Shown here: positions 8,401 through 16,513 of the stretch, one piece after another | Position numbering within the stretch: the first letter of the stretch is position 1 | Layout: each line of letters begins with the position of its first letter | NCBI GenBank assembly: GCA_050181465.1 | Contig: JBFXDD010000007.1 | Location: 116,280-180,279, forward strand | Direction of reading: 5' to 3' | Origin: JACRLW01 sp050181465 | Lineage (GTDB): Bacteria > Planctomycetota > UBA1135 > UBA2386 | Length of the DNA: 64,000 bases | The notes under the pieces: model-generated | What the model was told of the DNA's origin: nothing | What the model saw: the letters and a program-made list of their open reading frames with translations, nothing else | The model's database searches: none | Position numbers and translations under genes: made by a program

Positions 8401-10508
8401 TGAATGGCAGCGGCGTCGTTCAAAACTGCGATCGCCTCGTCCCGACGGTCATGTTCGGTCAGGGCGCTCGCGAGCGTGCGCGCGGGCTGCGAGGACCGCG
8501 CGCCGTGCTTCTCGGCGCGTCGACGGAGGAACTCGATTCCGAGTTCGGGCTGACCCGTCTGCGAATAGGCGATGGCGCACGATCGTGCGAGCCGCTCGTC
8601 GAACGGCGCGAGCACGGCGACGACCCGATAGAGCTCGGTGGCTTCCGATCGCCGCTTGCGGTCGTGCCACAGGACGTCGGGGAGGTGTCGCGCAGCCGAC
8701 GCATCGGTGCCGGTACGGCGGAGCGCTCGTCGGACCAACGCCTCGGCACGTCCGCGCTCCGTGGCGTCGTCGCGAATCATGTCCGCGAGCATCAACAACA
8801 GATGGGGTGATGGTCGCCATCCCGAACACGCGGATTCCAGGACCTCGATCGCCTCTCCGAGCCGACCGCCGCTTCGCAGCGCGGAGGCGAGACGGAACTT
8901 CCAGTAGCTGTCCTCCGGATGCTCCTCGCAGCGTTGTCGAAACAGGACTGCCTGCGTGGCGCGGTCTGAGTGCTCGTACGTGACGGCGAGCTTGGTTTCC
9001 CAGCCGACTCTCCCGGTCGGTGTGTGCTCGAGGCGGCGAGCACGGTCCATGGCCTCCTCGAATCGCCGTTGTTCGAACAACTGCCACATCAGCACCAGTT
9101 CGCGGCAGGCATCCGCGTTCGGCGTGAGCGCGGGATCGATCGAGTCGATCAAGTCGGCAGGACCGAGGATCGCGCAGAGTCCGCCCTTGTCGCTGGTCAT
9201 CCTCTCGAGTTGCTCGCGGCTCCACTCCACGCGATAGCTGGTCCCGGGATCTCGTACGAGGAAGGTGTCGAGTCCGGTGTCGTAACCGATGAGCGCCACG
9301 CGATGGCCGCCGGTCTCCCAGCGGATGGAGATCGCGAAGGGGAGATCGCGATCGATCAGCTCCCGCGCCTTGGCGGAGTCGAACTCGAAGAAGCGAATCC
9401 CGAGCCCTCGGCGTTCGGCCCAGTGCAGCTCGCCGTGGGACGGCGTGCCGTCGTAGGTCACTTCCTTGGCGATCTCGGCCTGATCGATGGGCATCCTGTG
9501 GAACGCGAGGATCGACGCCATCGTCGCGGGTGAACAGGTGAGATGGTCCTGACGAACGAAGGGCACGTCGAGGATCCGTCGTGCGCCGGTGTCCTCGCGT
9601 TCGAGGAGCGCGGTCCAAGCGCGCAACGCGCGCCCTCCGGCACGAGCATGAAGTAGCGCGCTCTCGCGGTCGCCGCGCTCGCGCGCGATCTGCACGAGGA
9701 TCGAGTGCATGGCGACACTCGCGCGCCGGCCGAGCGGTCGGAACGACAGGACTTCTCGCGCAGCTGCTTCGGCGAGATCCCATTCCTTGCGTTCGTAGTG
9801 CCGGATGACGAGTGACCAGGACAGGGGCGTACACTCGATCCAGCCGAGCGCTTCGCGAGCGGCATCGATCGCAGGATCCCCGTCGCGGACGGCATTGCCA
9901 TCGACGATCTCGGCGCGCCGATGTCGTCCCGCGCTGTCTTGGAGCCAGCACCGCTGTTCGTTGGCCAGCGGGTGGCGCGGATGCCTCCGCAGGAGTTCGG
10001 TGATGGTCTCGAGCGCCTCGTCGATGCGATCGCCGCCTTCGAGCACCCAGCAGCGTTCGAGTGTGATTCGCGGATCGTCACCCGAAATGGCGAGCGCCTC
10101 GTCGAGCGCTGCGTGTGCACGCTCATGATCGCGCAGCCATGTGCGCAATCGAGCGGTCGCGAGCTTGGCCGTGAGTGCTTCCTCGACGTCGATCGGTTGC
10201 GGGATGGATCCATCGCTCTCCAACTCGAGGGCATCGAACCCGCGACCTTGGCGGCATCGATCGATGATGCTGACGGACCAACTCGCGCGCCGGTCTCGAT
10301 GGTGTCGCCACAACGCGCGGCGAAGCCAGGCGCGATGCGTGTCGAGACCGTTGCGGATGCTTGCGCCGTGCGCACGGAGCAGCGTCTCGATTCCGATGTC
10401 GCCGACGGGAACTGCGAGCAAGGACTCGATTTCGCCCCATGCCGCGCGCCATTTGCCGGCCCCTGCCGAGTGGTCGAATCGTTCGTGAGCAGTCGCCGTG
10501 TCGATCAT
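5475..10508 (-). CDS. Giant TPR protein with embedded C39-type cysteine peptidase domain
   Basis: This 1677-residue protein has no signal peptide or obvious membrane segment and is dominated by helical tetratricopeptide-type repeats (for example around 470-1500, with recurrent A-L/A-x-P spacing). Inserted at about residues 312-450 is a papain-like C39 peptidase domain. It has Gln320 (oxyanion), Cys325 in HLTCSPATM, a helix, His402 in ETGGHRVALIGYD and Asp420 in LVRDPG, so the full Q/C/H/D set is preserved. C39 domains usually process double-glycine leaders within ABC exporters. Here no transporter is attached and the domain sits between helical repeats, which suggests a cytosolic protease or protein-scaffold role. 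It lies 24 bp downstream of a membrane glycosyltransferase gene on the same strand. The target is unknown. Confidence 0.85.
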   Translation of the reverse strand: MIDTATAHERFDHSAGAGKWRAAWGEIESLLAVPVGDIGIETLLRAHGASIRNGLDTHRAWLRRALWRHHRDRRASWSVSIIDRCRQGRGFDALELESDGSIPQPIDVEEALTAKLATARLRTWLRDHERAHAALDEALAISGDDPRITLERCWVLEGGDRIDEALETITELLRRHPRHPLANEQRCWLQDSAGRHRRAEIVDGNAVRDGDPAIDAAREALGWIECTPLSWSLVIRHYERKEWDLAEAAAREVLSFRPLGRRASVAMHSILVQIARERGDRESALLHARAGGRALRAWTALLEREDTGARRILDVPFVRQDHLTCSPATMASILAFHRMPIDQAEIAKEVTYDGTPSHGELHWAERRGLGIRFFEFDSAKARELIDRDLPFAISIRWETGGHRVALIGYDTGLDTFLVRDPGTSYRVEWSREQLERMTSDKGGLCAILGPADLIDSIDPALTPNADACRELVLMWQLFEQRRFEEAMDRARRLEHTPTGRVGWETKLAVTYEHSDRATQAVLFRQRCEEHPEDSYWKFRLASALRSGGRLGEAIEVLESACSGWRPSPHLLLMLADMIRDDATERGRAEALVRRALRRTGTDASAARHLPDVLWHDRKRRSEATELYRVVAVLAPFDERLARSCAIAYSQTGQPELGIEFLRRRAEKHGARSSQPARTLASALTEHDRRDEAIAVLNDAAAIHDDVLLHFDRFDALLDAGRLDEAALALATIGDRGGEDERWLARHRLERRRGNGEEALAAIERAHAANPRWPIIHRYRQKAILDLRGRAAAIEAAESAVKLAEHDPLLLGEIADFLHEIEDRDHALALQEKVMLARGGLPEARAEFAWHLQLAGRLDDAMAHYRELESSLNDSAAYWNGRARTEGALGDVDAAARSAERALELSPYHLSALHSALGYAADPTSAQRILDATIDRWLNGHRPPTGRELTSLLDKVRDAHGAAHVRPLMDRFLARFPDAEDLRVESTRLLVDEDPKAALAAAAVLHAERPNDLDCGRLHTRCLAIDGQVHEQRTTLEALLRSHPSAPALWIELGESFERHGDLGAAIDVYRRGIDHAPGSAMLWGYLADAQWSLDRHEDAIAAVRRAIELDRSYTWAIRTAIGWLAHLGRHDDAVALADEIVRATPYWPAGRLGRAQALGLAGRHEEKLAELEAALRIDPRLGEARSELLQGLLEMRRFDRAREVARRGIESLGDRAELAEVEAQIAFREGRLDDAIAEQRNVLGRHPDHGPGWDTLWKWLGRDRRFDALLDAVAAAPAAIRDGAAGHNYRALALFGLERSAEGEAALRKALEKSPGHDWTRRRLADHLLEQDRPDEVIELLAQGDVRELPSWQLTLVARAAAKCKRGDVPEAALRELLGRSEVDCDDLDAVATALREVDDRRLASVRGDFAEVRSPAVAVNLLHLHALLGETAKFRAQFARLWEVLDKGAAETRGAALLANHRDRFATRQLGELADRHFTSPVSTASAWGDLAYALSGRATAPILTKLLGSDYRRPGLEGWMLANLASAQRQLERWEELAAVCRYALADLPHDHSSWWFERFLRETDLATGRDSAWRSDPRLPSRELVAERARWLSQRLVASLRVATSRTERATIVRAQLPELLATEADARRRQPSSLDGEELRAKEIWTLYPSIATWLLGGGAIRRRLRKWLGYSE

Positions 10509-10532
10509 CGAGCGCGAAGGATAGCGAGCTGG

Positions 10533-12020
10533 TCAGTCCTTCGGCTCTCGAAGAGTCACCAGCCAGGCCTCGGCGATCACGCTCTCGCCGCGTCGTGCGC
10601 AGCTCGGCCCCTCGAGTTCGGGGACGCGGACCTTCGGGAAGTCGGCGAGGAAGCCGTCGAGGGGTCGCGTCACCCCCTCGATCCGCAACCACAGATGTCG
10701 AACACCGTCACCGTTGTTCTGTGCGAGCAAGAGCTCGAGCCACCGCGGGTCGTCGACCTGGAACGGCAGCACACGCTTGGACTCGACGTAGTAGCCGTAG
10801 TAGGCGAAGAGGTCGTGCGTGACGTCGTAGCGTTCGCGCCCCTGTGCGTCTCGCGTAGCCGCGGTCATGACTCGTCCGGCATCGCGCAGGAAGTTCGTGC
10901 GGTCCTCGTCGACCATGCGCCGCGTGGTCATCGCGCACAGGATCGCCACCGCCGCGACCGCTGCGGCCTGCGCCGATCGCGGAAGTCGTAACAATGCGCA
11001 GCCTCGATCGACCGCGGTGCCGACGCCGAGCGCCGCGAGCGGAGCGGCGTAGGAGCAGTAGACCGGGTCGGCTTGGAAGCCGAAGGTGAGCATGGGGCCG
11101 AGGCCGGCCAGGAAGAGCGTGGCGACGAGTCGAGGGTGGGTGACGAGGCTCGCCAGCAGGCCGACTCCGGCAGCCGTAGCGAACGGCGTGGAGAACACGA
11201 TGCGCGCACGGCGCACGATGGACGCGAGCAATTCGTCCCACGGTGGGCGATCGAGCACCTTGACCTGGAGGAGTTCACCCATGCTGCGGGAATGCCCTTC
11301 ACTGACGAGTCCGGGCAGGGCGATCGCCCATTCGCGCCAAAGCAGGAACAGCAGGAGGGAGAACAGACTGACGCCCGCCGCGAGCCACAGGCATGCGGCC
11401 ATCCGCGGCAATGACCGGGCGGCGACGAGGGGGACCGCACCGGCGCAGTAGAAGACGAAGGGCCAGTCGGTCCAGGGGCCGAAGAGGCCCGAGATGAGAA
11501 TGAGGAAGACGGTCCGGCGGTCGCGACGTCCTTCGGTCCAACGCGCGACGCCCAGGAGAAGACCCAACCCGCAGCCGACGGCGAGGCTCTCGACGGCCGC
11601 CATCGAGATGAAGCCCATCGCAGGGCCGAGCATGTAGAAGGCGCTCGCGGACAGTGCGGCCACGCTCGAGGTGCGCGGCCGGAGGAGGCCGTAGAGCGCG
11701 AGACCACCCAGGATGGTCGCGAACACGATGCTCAGTCGGCTCGCAGCCTCGCTGCCACCGAGGAGATAGAACAGCCACGCGATCAGCGGCGGATGGTGAA
11801 AGTTGCCGACGAGGTCCCCGAGCGAGTCGCCCACGTGGCGCCAGAGCTGCACGCCGCGAGTCTCGAAGAAACCGAGATTGGCAAGGTTCTTCGCGAACAC
11901 ACCGTAGTACAGGCCCGGGTTCTGCTCGATCCATCCGTACGGCCGGCCGAGTCCTGGGAGTTGGATTCCCAGGGACAGCAGGGCGCACAGTGCGAGGGCG
12001 ATCCGATCGATTCGCGGCAA
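10533..12020 (-). CDS. Integral membrane GT-C glycosyltransferase-like protein (PMT/ArnT type)
   Basis: This 495-residue protein has about ten hydrophobic segments. The first transmembrane helix is followed by an acidic/aromatic loop (YGWIEQNPGLYYGVFAKN) and the motif GNFHHPPLIAWLFY. The H-P-P-L signature after the first loop is characteristic of the dolichyl-phosphate-mannose-mannosyltransferase/ArnT group (glycosyltransferase family 39/83, GT-C fold), which use polyprenyl-phosphate sugars at the outer face of the membrane. A soluble C-terminal tail of about 110 residues follows the last helix. The gene sits just upstream of the TPR-C39 gene on the same strand and may be co-transcribed with it. 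Donor and acceptor are unknown. Confidence 0.75.
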   Translation of the reverse strand: MPRIDRIALALCALLSLGIQLPGLGRPYGWIEQNPGLYYGVFAKNLANLGFFETRGVQLWRHVGDSLGDLVGNFHHPPLIAWLFYLLGGSEAASRLSIVFATILGGLALYGLLRPRTSSVAALSASAFYMLGPAMGFISMAAVESLAVGCGLGLLLGVARWTEGRRDRRTVFLILISGLFGPWTDWPFVFYCAGAVPLVAARSLPRMAACLWLAAGVSLFSLLLFLLWREWAIALPGLVSEGHSRSMGELLQVKVLDRPPWDELLASIVRRARIVFSTPFATAAGVGLLASLVTHPRLVATLFLAGLGPMLTFGFQADPVYCSYAAPLAALGVGTAVDRGCALLRLPRSAQAAAVAAVAILCAMTTRRMVDEDRTNFLRDAGRVMTAATRDAQGRERYDVTHDLFAYYGYYVESKRVLPFQVDDPRWLELLLAQNNGDGVRHLWLRIEGVTRPLDGFLADFPKVRVPELEGPSCARRGESVIAEAWLVTLREPKD

Positions 12021-12138
12021 GGCGGCAGAAGGTTACCGCGGCTGCGCGCGCGTGCTCCGAGCGCTGGTCGCCGGACGCCGCCGCACCCTGCCGCGGCACG
12101 CGTTACTCTGCTCGTGGAACTCGCTATCGATTGCCAAG

Positions 12139-13467
12139 ATGCGCATTGCCCTAGCCGCCGCGACGTCGGTCCTGTGTCTCGCCAGCGCCGCCGCGGCCCA
12201 GCAGCGGCCCTTGCACGACGTGACGCCCAACAGCGTGGCGTCGACCGATGCCATCATCAGTCCGAGCGGGCAGCACATCGTCTTTCGTGAGAACACTCGG
12301 CTCGTCGTCATCGGGCGCGACGGCGCGAATCCGGTGAGCGTCCACATCGGAAGTGCGGCGGGAGGGTTCCTGTGGGCACCCAGCGGCGGTTCCATCTTCT
12401 TGGTGGAAGGCTCTCGGGTGTTGTCGACGCCGCGCACCTCCGCCACGCCGACGCAGATCCGCGACTTTCCCGGCCAGAGCGTGTTCTTGTGGGATGTCGA
12501 CTCGACGGGAAGTGTGCTCCTGCTGAGCCGCTTCGATGCCCCGACGGCCACGCATACCGCGTTCCTTCTGCCGGCGACGGGAGGCTCACCGATCGATCTG
12601 CGCTCCAGCCAAGACGAGATCTACGGCCTGCGATTGGATCCCAGCGACAGCTTCGTGCTCGCGCTCGAACGCACCGCCGCACCATTCAGTCCGGTCGCAG
12701 TCAAGCGGATCGAACTCTCGACCTCGAACGTGATCGACTTCCTTCCTGGGGTCGTGAGCACGTTGATCGAAGACGTCGATTGGATCGACAGCGGCACCGA
12801 GATCCTCGCGACCGCGCAAGTCCCCGGCGATGGTGTTCAGGTCGTGCGCTATTCGCTCGGCAACGCAACCGCGATGCCCCTGACCGGCACGATCACGCAT
12901 CGGCTTGCGGTCGCCGCTCCGGTTGCGAACCTCGCTCTGTGTCAGTCGATCGACGGCGTCGGCGGAAATGGTCCGGCACTCGTCGACCTGGTCGGCGGCG
13001 GGGAGATCCTGTTGCACACGGGCGAACAGTTCCTCTGGGCCGGCAAGCCGTCGATCGATCTCGCCGGGACGACGGTCGTGTTCTCCGCGCAGCGGGTTAG
13101 CCAGACGGAGAATCCGCGCGTCTTCCGACTCGACCTCGATCGCGAGATGAGCAGTGCTCCGCGCGCGGCGCGCGGTCAGAACCTCAATCTCACACTGCCG
13201 CTCGCAAGCACCGAGGTCGGCGCGATCTTCCTCGGCCAGCGACAGTTCCCATTCACGTTGCAAGGCATCAGCTACAACTTCGACCTCGGTGGGAACTTCG
13301 CCTTGCTCACGGTCGGCGCGCCGACCAACTTCGCGCTGACGTTCACCATCCCGTTGCCGGCGGATCCCGTCTTCCGAGCGCTGCGGATCGACTATCAGGG
13401 TTTCCGATTCAACACGGTGGGTGCCGCCGCCGAGTTCACGCGTTCGGGTCGCTTCGTGATCTTCTGA
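12139..13467 (+). CDS. Secreted beta-propeller-like protein with beta-rich end domain
   Basis: The ATG at 12139 gives a clean signal peptide (MRIALAAATSVLCLASAAAAQ), so it is preferred over upstream in-frame starts. The 442-residue protein has repeated short blocks such as 'SPSGQHIVF', 'WAPSGGSIFLV', 'LDPSDSFVLAL' and 'LAGTTVVFSAQ', each ending a beta sheet. They resemble TolB/PD40-type propeller blades. The last ~90 residues (from RGQNLNLTLPLAS to RSGRFVIF) form a separate beta-rich domain similar in style to those at the end or start of other secreted proteins in this window (28070-30388 and 42068-44011). It is probably periplasmic or extracellular. No enzyme motif is seen. It is divergent from the glycosyltransferase gene. 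Confidence 0.7.
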   Translation: MRIALAAATSVLCLASAAAAQQRPLHDVTPNSVASTDAIISPSGQHIVFRENTRLVVIGRDGANPVSVHIGSAAGGFLWAPSGGSIFLVEGSRVLSTPRTSATPTQIRDFPGQSVFLWDVDSTGSVLLLSRFDAPTATHTAFLLPATGGSPIDLRSSQDEIYGLRLDPSDSFVLALERTAAPFSPVAVKRIELSTSNVIDFLPGVVSTLIEDVDWIDSGTEILATAQVPGDGVQVVRYSLGNATAMPLTGTITHRLAVAAPVANLALCQSIDGVGGNGPALVDLVGGGEILLHTGEQFLWAGKPSIDLAGTTVVFSAQRVSQTENPRVFRLDLDREMSSAPRAARGQNLNLTLPLASTEVGAIFLGQRQFPFTLQGISYNFDLGGNFALLTVGAPTNFALTFTIPLPADPVFRALRIDYQGFRFNTVGAAAEFTRSGRFVIF

Positions 13468-13489
13468 GTCGGGTCGCGGACGCCTCGCT

Positions 13490-14218
13490 TCACGATTTCT
13501 TGCGAGGCGATTTCTTCGCCGGCTTCCTGGCGGCGCTCGTCGCGGCTTTCTTCGGCGCCTTCGCGGCGACGGCCTTCGCGGCCTTCTTGCCGACCTTCTT
13601 GGCGACGTTCTTGGCGGACTGCTTCGCGGTCGACTTGGCCCCGGTCTTCGCTGCAGCCCTCGTCGTTGTCTTCTTCGCAGTCACCGTCTTAGCCTTCGCC
13701 GCACTCGTCTTTGGCGACTTCGTCGCTGCGCTCGTCGTCGCGGCGGACTTCTCGCGCGCCGCTCGCGGCATGTTGCGAGCTCGCTCGTAGAACTCGACGA
13801 AGCTCTTCGCATCCATGCGCTTGATCGTGGCTCCCAGCACCTCGAGCGGCACATCGGCGAGGCGCCTCACGCGAACGCAGCCCTTGCCCATGTCGAGCCG
13901 CTTCCCGGTCGCGAGCCATTCCTCCTGGAAGCGTCGGCTGGTGCCGTCGTCACCGTAGATGCAGAAGAGGTAGATACCGATGTGATTCTTCTGCGAGGCC
14001 AGGGCAGCGAACGGCAGCGGCTGCCGCGGATCGCAGTGGTAGCCGGCGGGGTATGCCGAGTGCGGCAGGAAGAACCCGATCATCCCGTACTGCATGCCCT
14101 CGGCGAACAAGGGGTCGAGGTTGGCGAGGATCACGCTGCGGATGGCTTCGATGGCCTCACGACGATCGGGCGGGAGGGAGTCGAGATACTCCTGAACTGT
14201 GGCGGCTTTGGATTGCAT
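13490..14218 (-). CDS. DUF1801 protein with Lys/Ala-rich histone-H1-like tail
   Basis: The 242-residue product starts at MQSKAATVQEYLDSLPPDRR. Its first ~145 residues match the DUF1801 (YdhG/YdeI-like) fold, including the FAEGMQYGMIGFFLP and QKNHIGIYLFC strands and the 'KGCVRVRRLADVP' end. The last ~95 residues are a low-complexity tail built from AKK/KKA/AAK/TK units with few other residues. Its composition is that of histone-H1-like DNA-compacting tails, so nucleic-acid binding is likely for that part. DUF1801 proteins are small and usually stand alone; the tail is an addition. The gene starts 20 bp from a 176-bp palindromic element, so its promoter region is partly inside or beyond the element. 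Confidence 0.75.
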   Translation of the reverse strand: MQSKAATVQEYLDSLPPDRREAIEAIRSVILANLDPLFAEGMQYGMIGFFLPHSAYPAGYHCDPRQPLPFAALASQKNHIGIYLFCIYGDDGTSRRFQEEWLATGKRLDMGKGCVRVRRLADVPLEVLGATIKRMDAKSFVEFYERARNMPRAAREKSAATTSAATKSPKTSAAKAKTVTAKKTTTRAAAKTGAKSTAKQSAKNVAKKVGKKAAKAVAAKAPKKAATSAARKPAKKSPRKKS

Positions 14219-14238
14219 GGGGTCGTGTAGGGCGCAGT

Positions 14239-14422
14239 CTGGACCGGATGATTCCTGAACGTCGTCGCGAGATCGCCGCAGGTTGATGTCCGGCAAGGAT
14301 CTGCGACGATCGACGCCCGAAGCGTAGCCGTAGCTCCGCTGCCAGGGAGGAACCGAGGTAGCGTCGAAGCCGGGCGCCCGTGGCGGCGATCGCAGCCGAC
14401 GTTCACGAGTCATCCGGGCCAG
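14239..14422. repeat. 176-bp palindromic element, copy A
   Basis: A 176-bp core (14243-14418) lies between CTGG and CCAG. It starts ACCGGATGATTCCTGAACG and ends CGTTCACGAGTCATCCGGG, imperfect inverted ends of about 20 bp. An internal imperfect hairpin lies around AGCGTAGCCGTAGCTCCGCT. It aligns end to end with copies at 34219-34402, 36495-36680 (opposite orientation) and 37203-37386 (opposite orientation). It lies between divergent DUF1801 and methyltransferase genes. The rest of this 382-bp intergenic region shows nothing else I can name. It is probably a MITE-like non-autonomous transposon. Confidence 0.85.
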
Positions 14423-14601
14423 CCGCGGCTCATCTTGCGACGCGCTTCCACGCCGGCAGCTCACCGAATCGGCTCGGACGAGGCCACTCCGCCGCGCATC
14501 GAAACCTCGATCGGTCGACGAGGGACCTTCCGAGCGTTGCGCCGACCCCGGTAGCAGTTAGGCTCCCGAGCCAGCCGTCGAGTGGCGCGCCCGTACTTGT
14601 C

Positions 14602-15267
14602 ATGACCGAGAATCCTTCCGACCCCGTCGCCCGCCGCATGCGCGAAGAGTGGGACCAGCGCGCCCGGGAACACGCTCGCCGTTACATCAACGACCAAGAG
14701 TTCGCGGGCTTCGACTTCCTGTTGTCGGGTTGTCGCGACGTGTTCGAGATCCTCGTCCCGCTGAACAAGGTCTTGCGCCACGACATGCACATGGTCGAGA
14801 TCGGCTGCGGGATCGGGCGCATGCTGCCGTTCTTCTCGATGTTGTTCGAGAAGGTACACGGCGTCGACGTCGCTCCGGGCATGGTCGAGCAGGGTCGAGC
14901 GCTCTGGGCGCATGTCCCCAACATCGAGATCCACCTGGGCGACGGCCGGACTCTCTCGGTCCTTCCCGACGAGACCTGCGACCTCGTCCTGAGTTTCCAG
15001 GTCCTCCAGCACGTTCCCGACCGCGAGGTCGTGCGCGACTACGTGCGCGATTCCTTCCGCGTGTTGCGACCCGGCGGCATCGGCAAGTTCATGGTGAAGA
15101 TCGCGCCCTGGCCGGGCCAGCCGCCCGAGCCGAACACCTGGGACGGCGTGGATCTGTCGCGCGCCGATCTCGACATCTGGCTCGGCGATCGCCCGTGGAA
15201 GTTGCTGAACGCCTACGAGTGCTCGGATCCGACGCGCGCCTGGGTCGTCCTCGAGAAGCCCGCGTGA
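14602..15267 (+). CDS. Class I SAM-dependent methyltransferase
   Basis: The 221-residue protein (ATG at 14602) has the Rossmann methyltransferase motif I as MVEIGCGIGRML (residues 64-75) and an acidic motif II in VHGVDVAPGMVE. Motif IV region is DLVLSFQVLQHVPD, and a post-motif 'LRPGGIGKFMVKI' follows. These support the Methyltransf_11/25 type fold. The substrate cannot be read from the sequence. Its TGA overlaps the GTG start of the ferredoxin gene (GTGA), and that gene in turn overlaps a pseudouridine synthase gene, so the three are co-expressed. A role in RNA modification together with the pseudouridine synthase is possible but unproven. Confidence 0.85.
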   Translation: MTENPSDPVARRMREEWDQRAREHARRYINDQEFAGFDFLLSGCRDVFEILVPLNKVLRHDMHMVEIGCGIGRMLPFFSMLFEKVHGVDVAPGMVEQGRALWAHVPNIEIHLGDGRTLSVLPDETCDLVLSFQVLQHVPDREVVRDYVRDSFRVLRPGGIGKFMVKIAPWPGQPPEPNTWDGVDLSRADLDIWLGDRPWKLLNAYECSDPTRAWVVLEKPA

Positions 15268-15560
15268 CCGCACTCGTCGAAGTGACTTTCCTCCCCGATC
15301 CGCGGACCGCCTGGGTCGCGACCGGCTCGACCCTCCTCGCCGCGAGTCTCGCGGCCGGCGTCGACATCCTGACCGGCTGCACCCGCGGCATGTGCGGCAC
15401 GGACGCGGTCCGGATCGTCGACGGCCAGGACGCGCTCGCGCCGCCCGGCGACGCCGAGCGCGGCACCCTCGAGCGGATGGGACTGTCCGCCGACTTCCGT
15501 CTTGCCTGTTCGGCCCGCGTTCTCGCCGGCCGTGTCGTCGTCGACCCGCGCGCCTTCTGA
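15264..15560 (+). CDS. Plant-type 2Fe-2S ferredoxin with third Cys replaced by Asp
   Basis: The GTG start overlaps the stop of the methyltransferase gene. The 98-residue product follows the plant/cyanobacterial [2Fe-2S] ferredoxin fold: VEVTFLP strand, TLLAASLAAGVDI helix, the loop C39-TRGM-C44-GTD47, and the last ligand C82 in FRLACSARVLAG. Three of the four ligands sit at the canonical spacing (C-x4-C ... C). The position that should hold the third Cys (C-x4-C-x2-C) is Asp47. It is probably a cytoplasmic electron carrier, but with either one oxygen ligand or no stable cluster. The partner is unknown; its neighbours are a methyltransferase and a pseudouridine synthase. Confidence 0.85.
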   Translation: MTALVEVTFLPDPRTAWVATGSTLLAASLAAGVDILTGCTRGMCGTDAVRIVDGQDALAPPGDAERGTLERMGLSADFRLACSARVLAGRVVVDPRAF

Positions 15561-16504
15561 TGCTCACGTCTCTCGAAGTCCCGTCCGCGCTCGGTGGCGA
15601 ACGCCTCGACCACGTCCTCCATCAACTGGTGCCGGACCTCTCGCGTTCGCTGGCTCGCCGGCTTTGCGAGTGCGGCGCGGTCGCCATCGACGGCGTGCGC
15701 GCGGCCGCGAGCGACCGCCTCCGCGCCGGGCTGACGCTCGTCTACCGGTCCGAACTGGCGCCGCTGTCGCTGGCGCTCGGCATGGAGGTCGTCTACGCCG
15801 ATCCCGCGATGCTGGTCGTCCACAAGCCGGCGGGGCTGGCTGCACACGGCGGTCCGCTCGTCGACGACTCCCTCGCCGCCCGCCTCGCCGATGCTTTCCC
15901 CGGTGAGGGTGTCGGACTCGCGCATCGGCTCGACCGCGAAGCATCCGGGCTCTGCGCCGTCGGGCGCCGCCGCGAAGCCCTTGCTGCCCTGGCGCGTGCG
16001 ATCGAGGCCGGCCAGGTCGAGCGCGTGTATCACGCCGCGGTGGTGGGCACGCCGACCCAAGACGAGTTCACGATCGACCTGCCGCTGCGGGTGCTCGACG
16101 AGCCGCGCGGTGACCAGCCCAAGACCGTGGTCGATCACGCCCACGGCGGCCCGGCGCGGAGCGACGTGCGCGTGTTACAGCGCACCAAGCAGGCAGCACT
16201 GGTCGAAGTCCGACTCCACAGCGGCAAGACCCACCAGATTCGGGCGCACCTGGGGGCGGTCGGCTTTCCGTTGCTTGGCGATCCCCGCTACGGCGATCCG
16301 GCGAGCAACGCGATGGCGCGCGAGAGCTTCGGAGTCCGTCGTCTGATGCTGCATGCGCATCGCCTCGCTCTGGCCTCGCCCGTCGACGGCCGCCGGCTCG
16401 AGTTGACGGCATCCCACGAGCCGGACTTCGCACGCATGTTCCGCGCGACGCTCCTGCCAAGACGCGATCGAAGCGGGGAGCAATCTGCGGGCAAGGACTC
16501 GTAA
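15560..16504 (+). CDS. RluA-family pseudouridine synthase
   Basis: This 314-residue protein has an N-terminal S4-like RNA-binding region (LDHVLHQLVPDLSRSLARRL) followed by the RluA catalytic domain. The hallmark motif AHRLDREASGL carries the catalytic Asp at residue 125, and 'HSGKTHQIRAHLGAVGFPLLGD' is the typical second block. RluA enzymes isomerise uridines to pseudouridine in 23S rRNA or tRNA. The exact target (RluC/D-like or other) cannot be assigned. The ATG overlaps the ferredoxin stop (TGATG). A second member of the family lies at 35086-35937. Confidence 0.88.
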   Translation: MLTSLEVPSALGGERLDHVLHQLVPDLSRSLARRLCECGAVAIDGVRAAASDRLRAGLTLVYRSELAPLSLALGMEVVYADPAMLVVHKPAGLAAHGGPLVDDSLAARLADAFPGEGVGLAHRLDREASGLCAVGRRREALAALARAIEAGQVERVYHAAVVGTPTQDEFTIDLPLRVLDEPRGDQPKTVVDHAHGGPARSDVRVLQRTKQAALVEVRLHSGKTHQIRAHLGAVGFPLLGDPRYGDPASNAMARESFGVRRLMLHAHRLALASPVDGRRLELTASHEPDFARMFRATLLPRRDRSGEQSAGKDS

Positions 16505-16513
16505 AGTGCGGGC

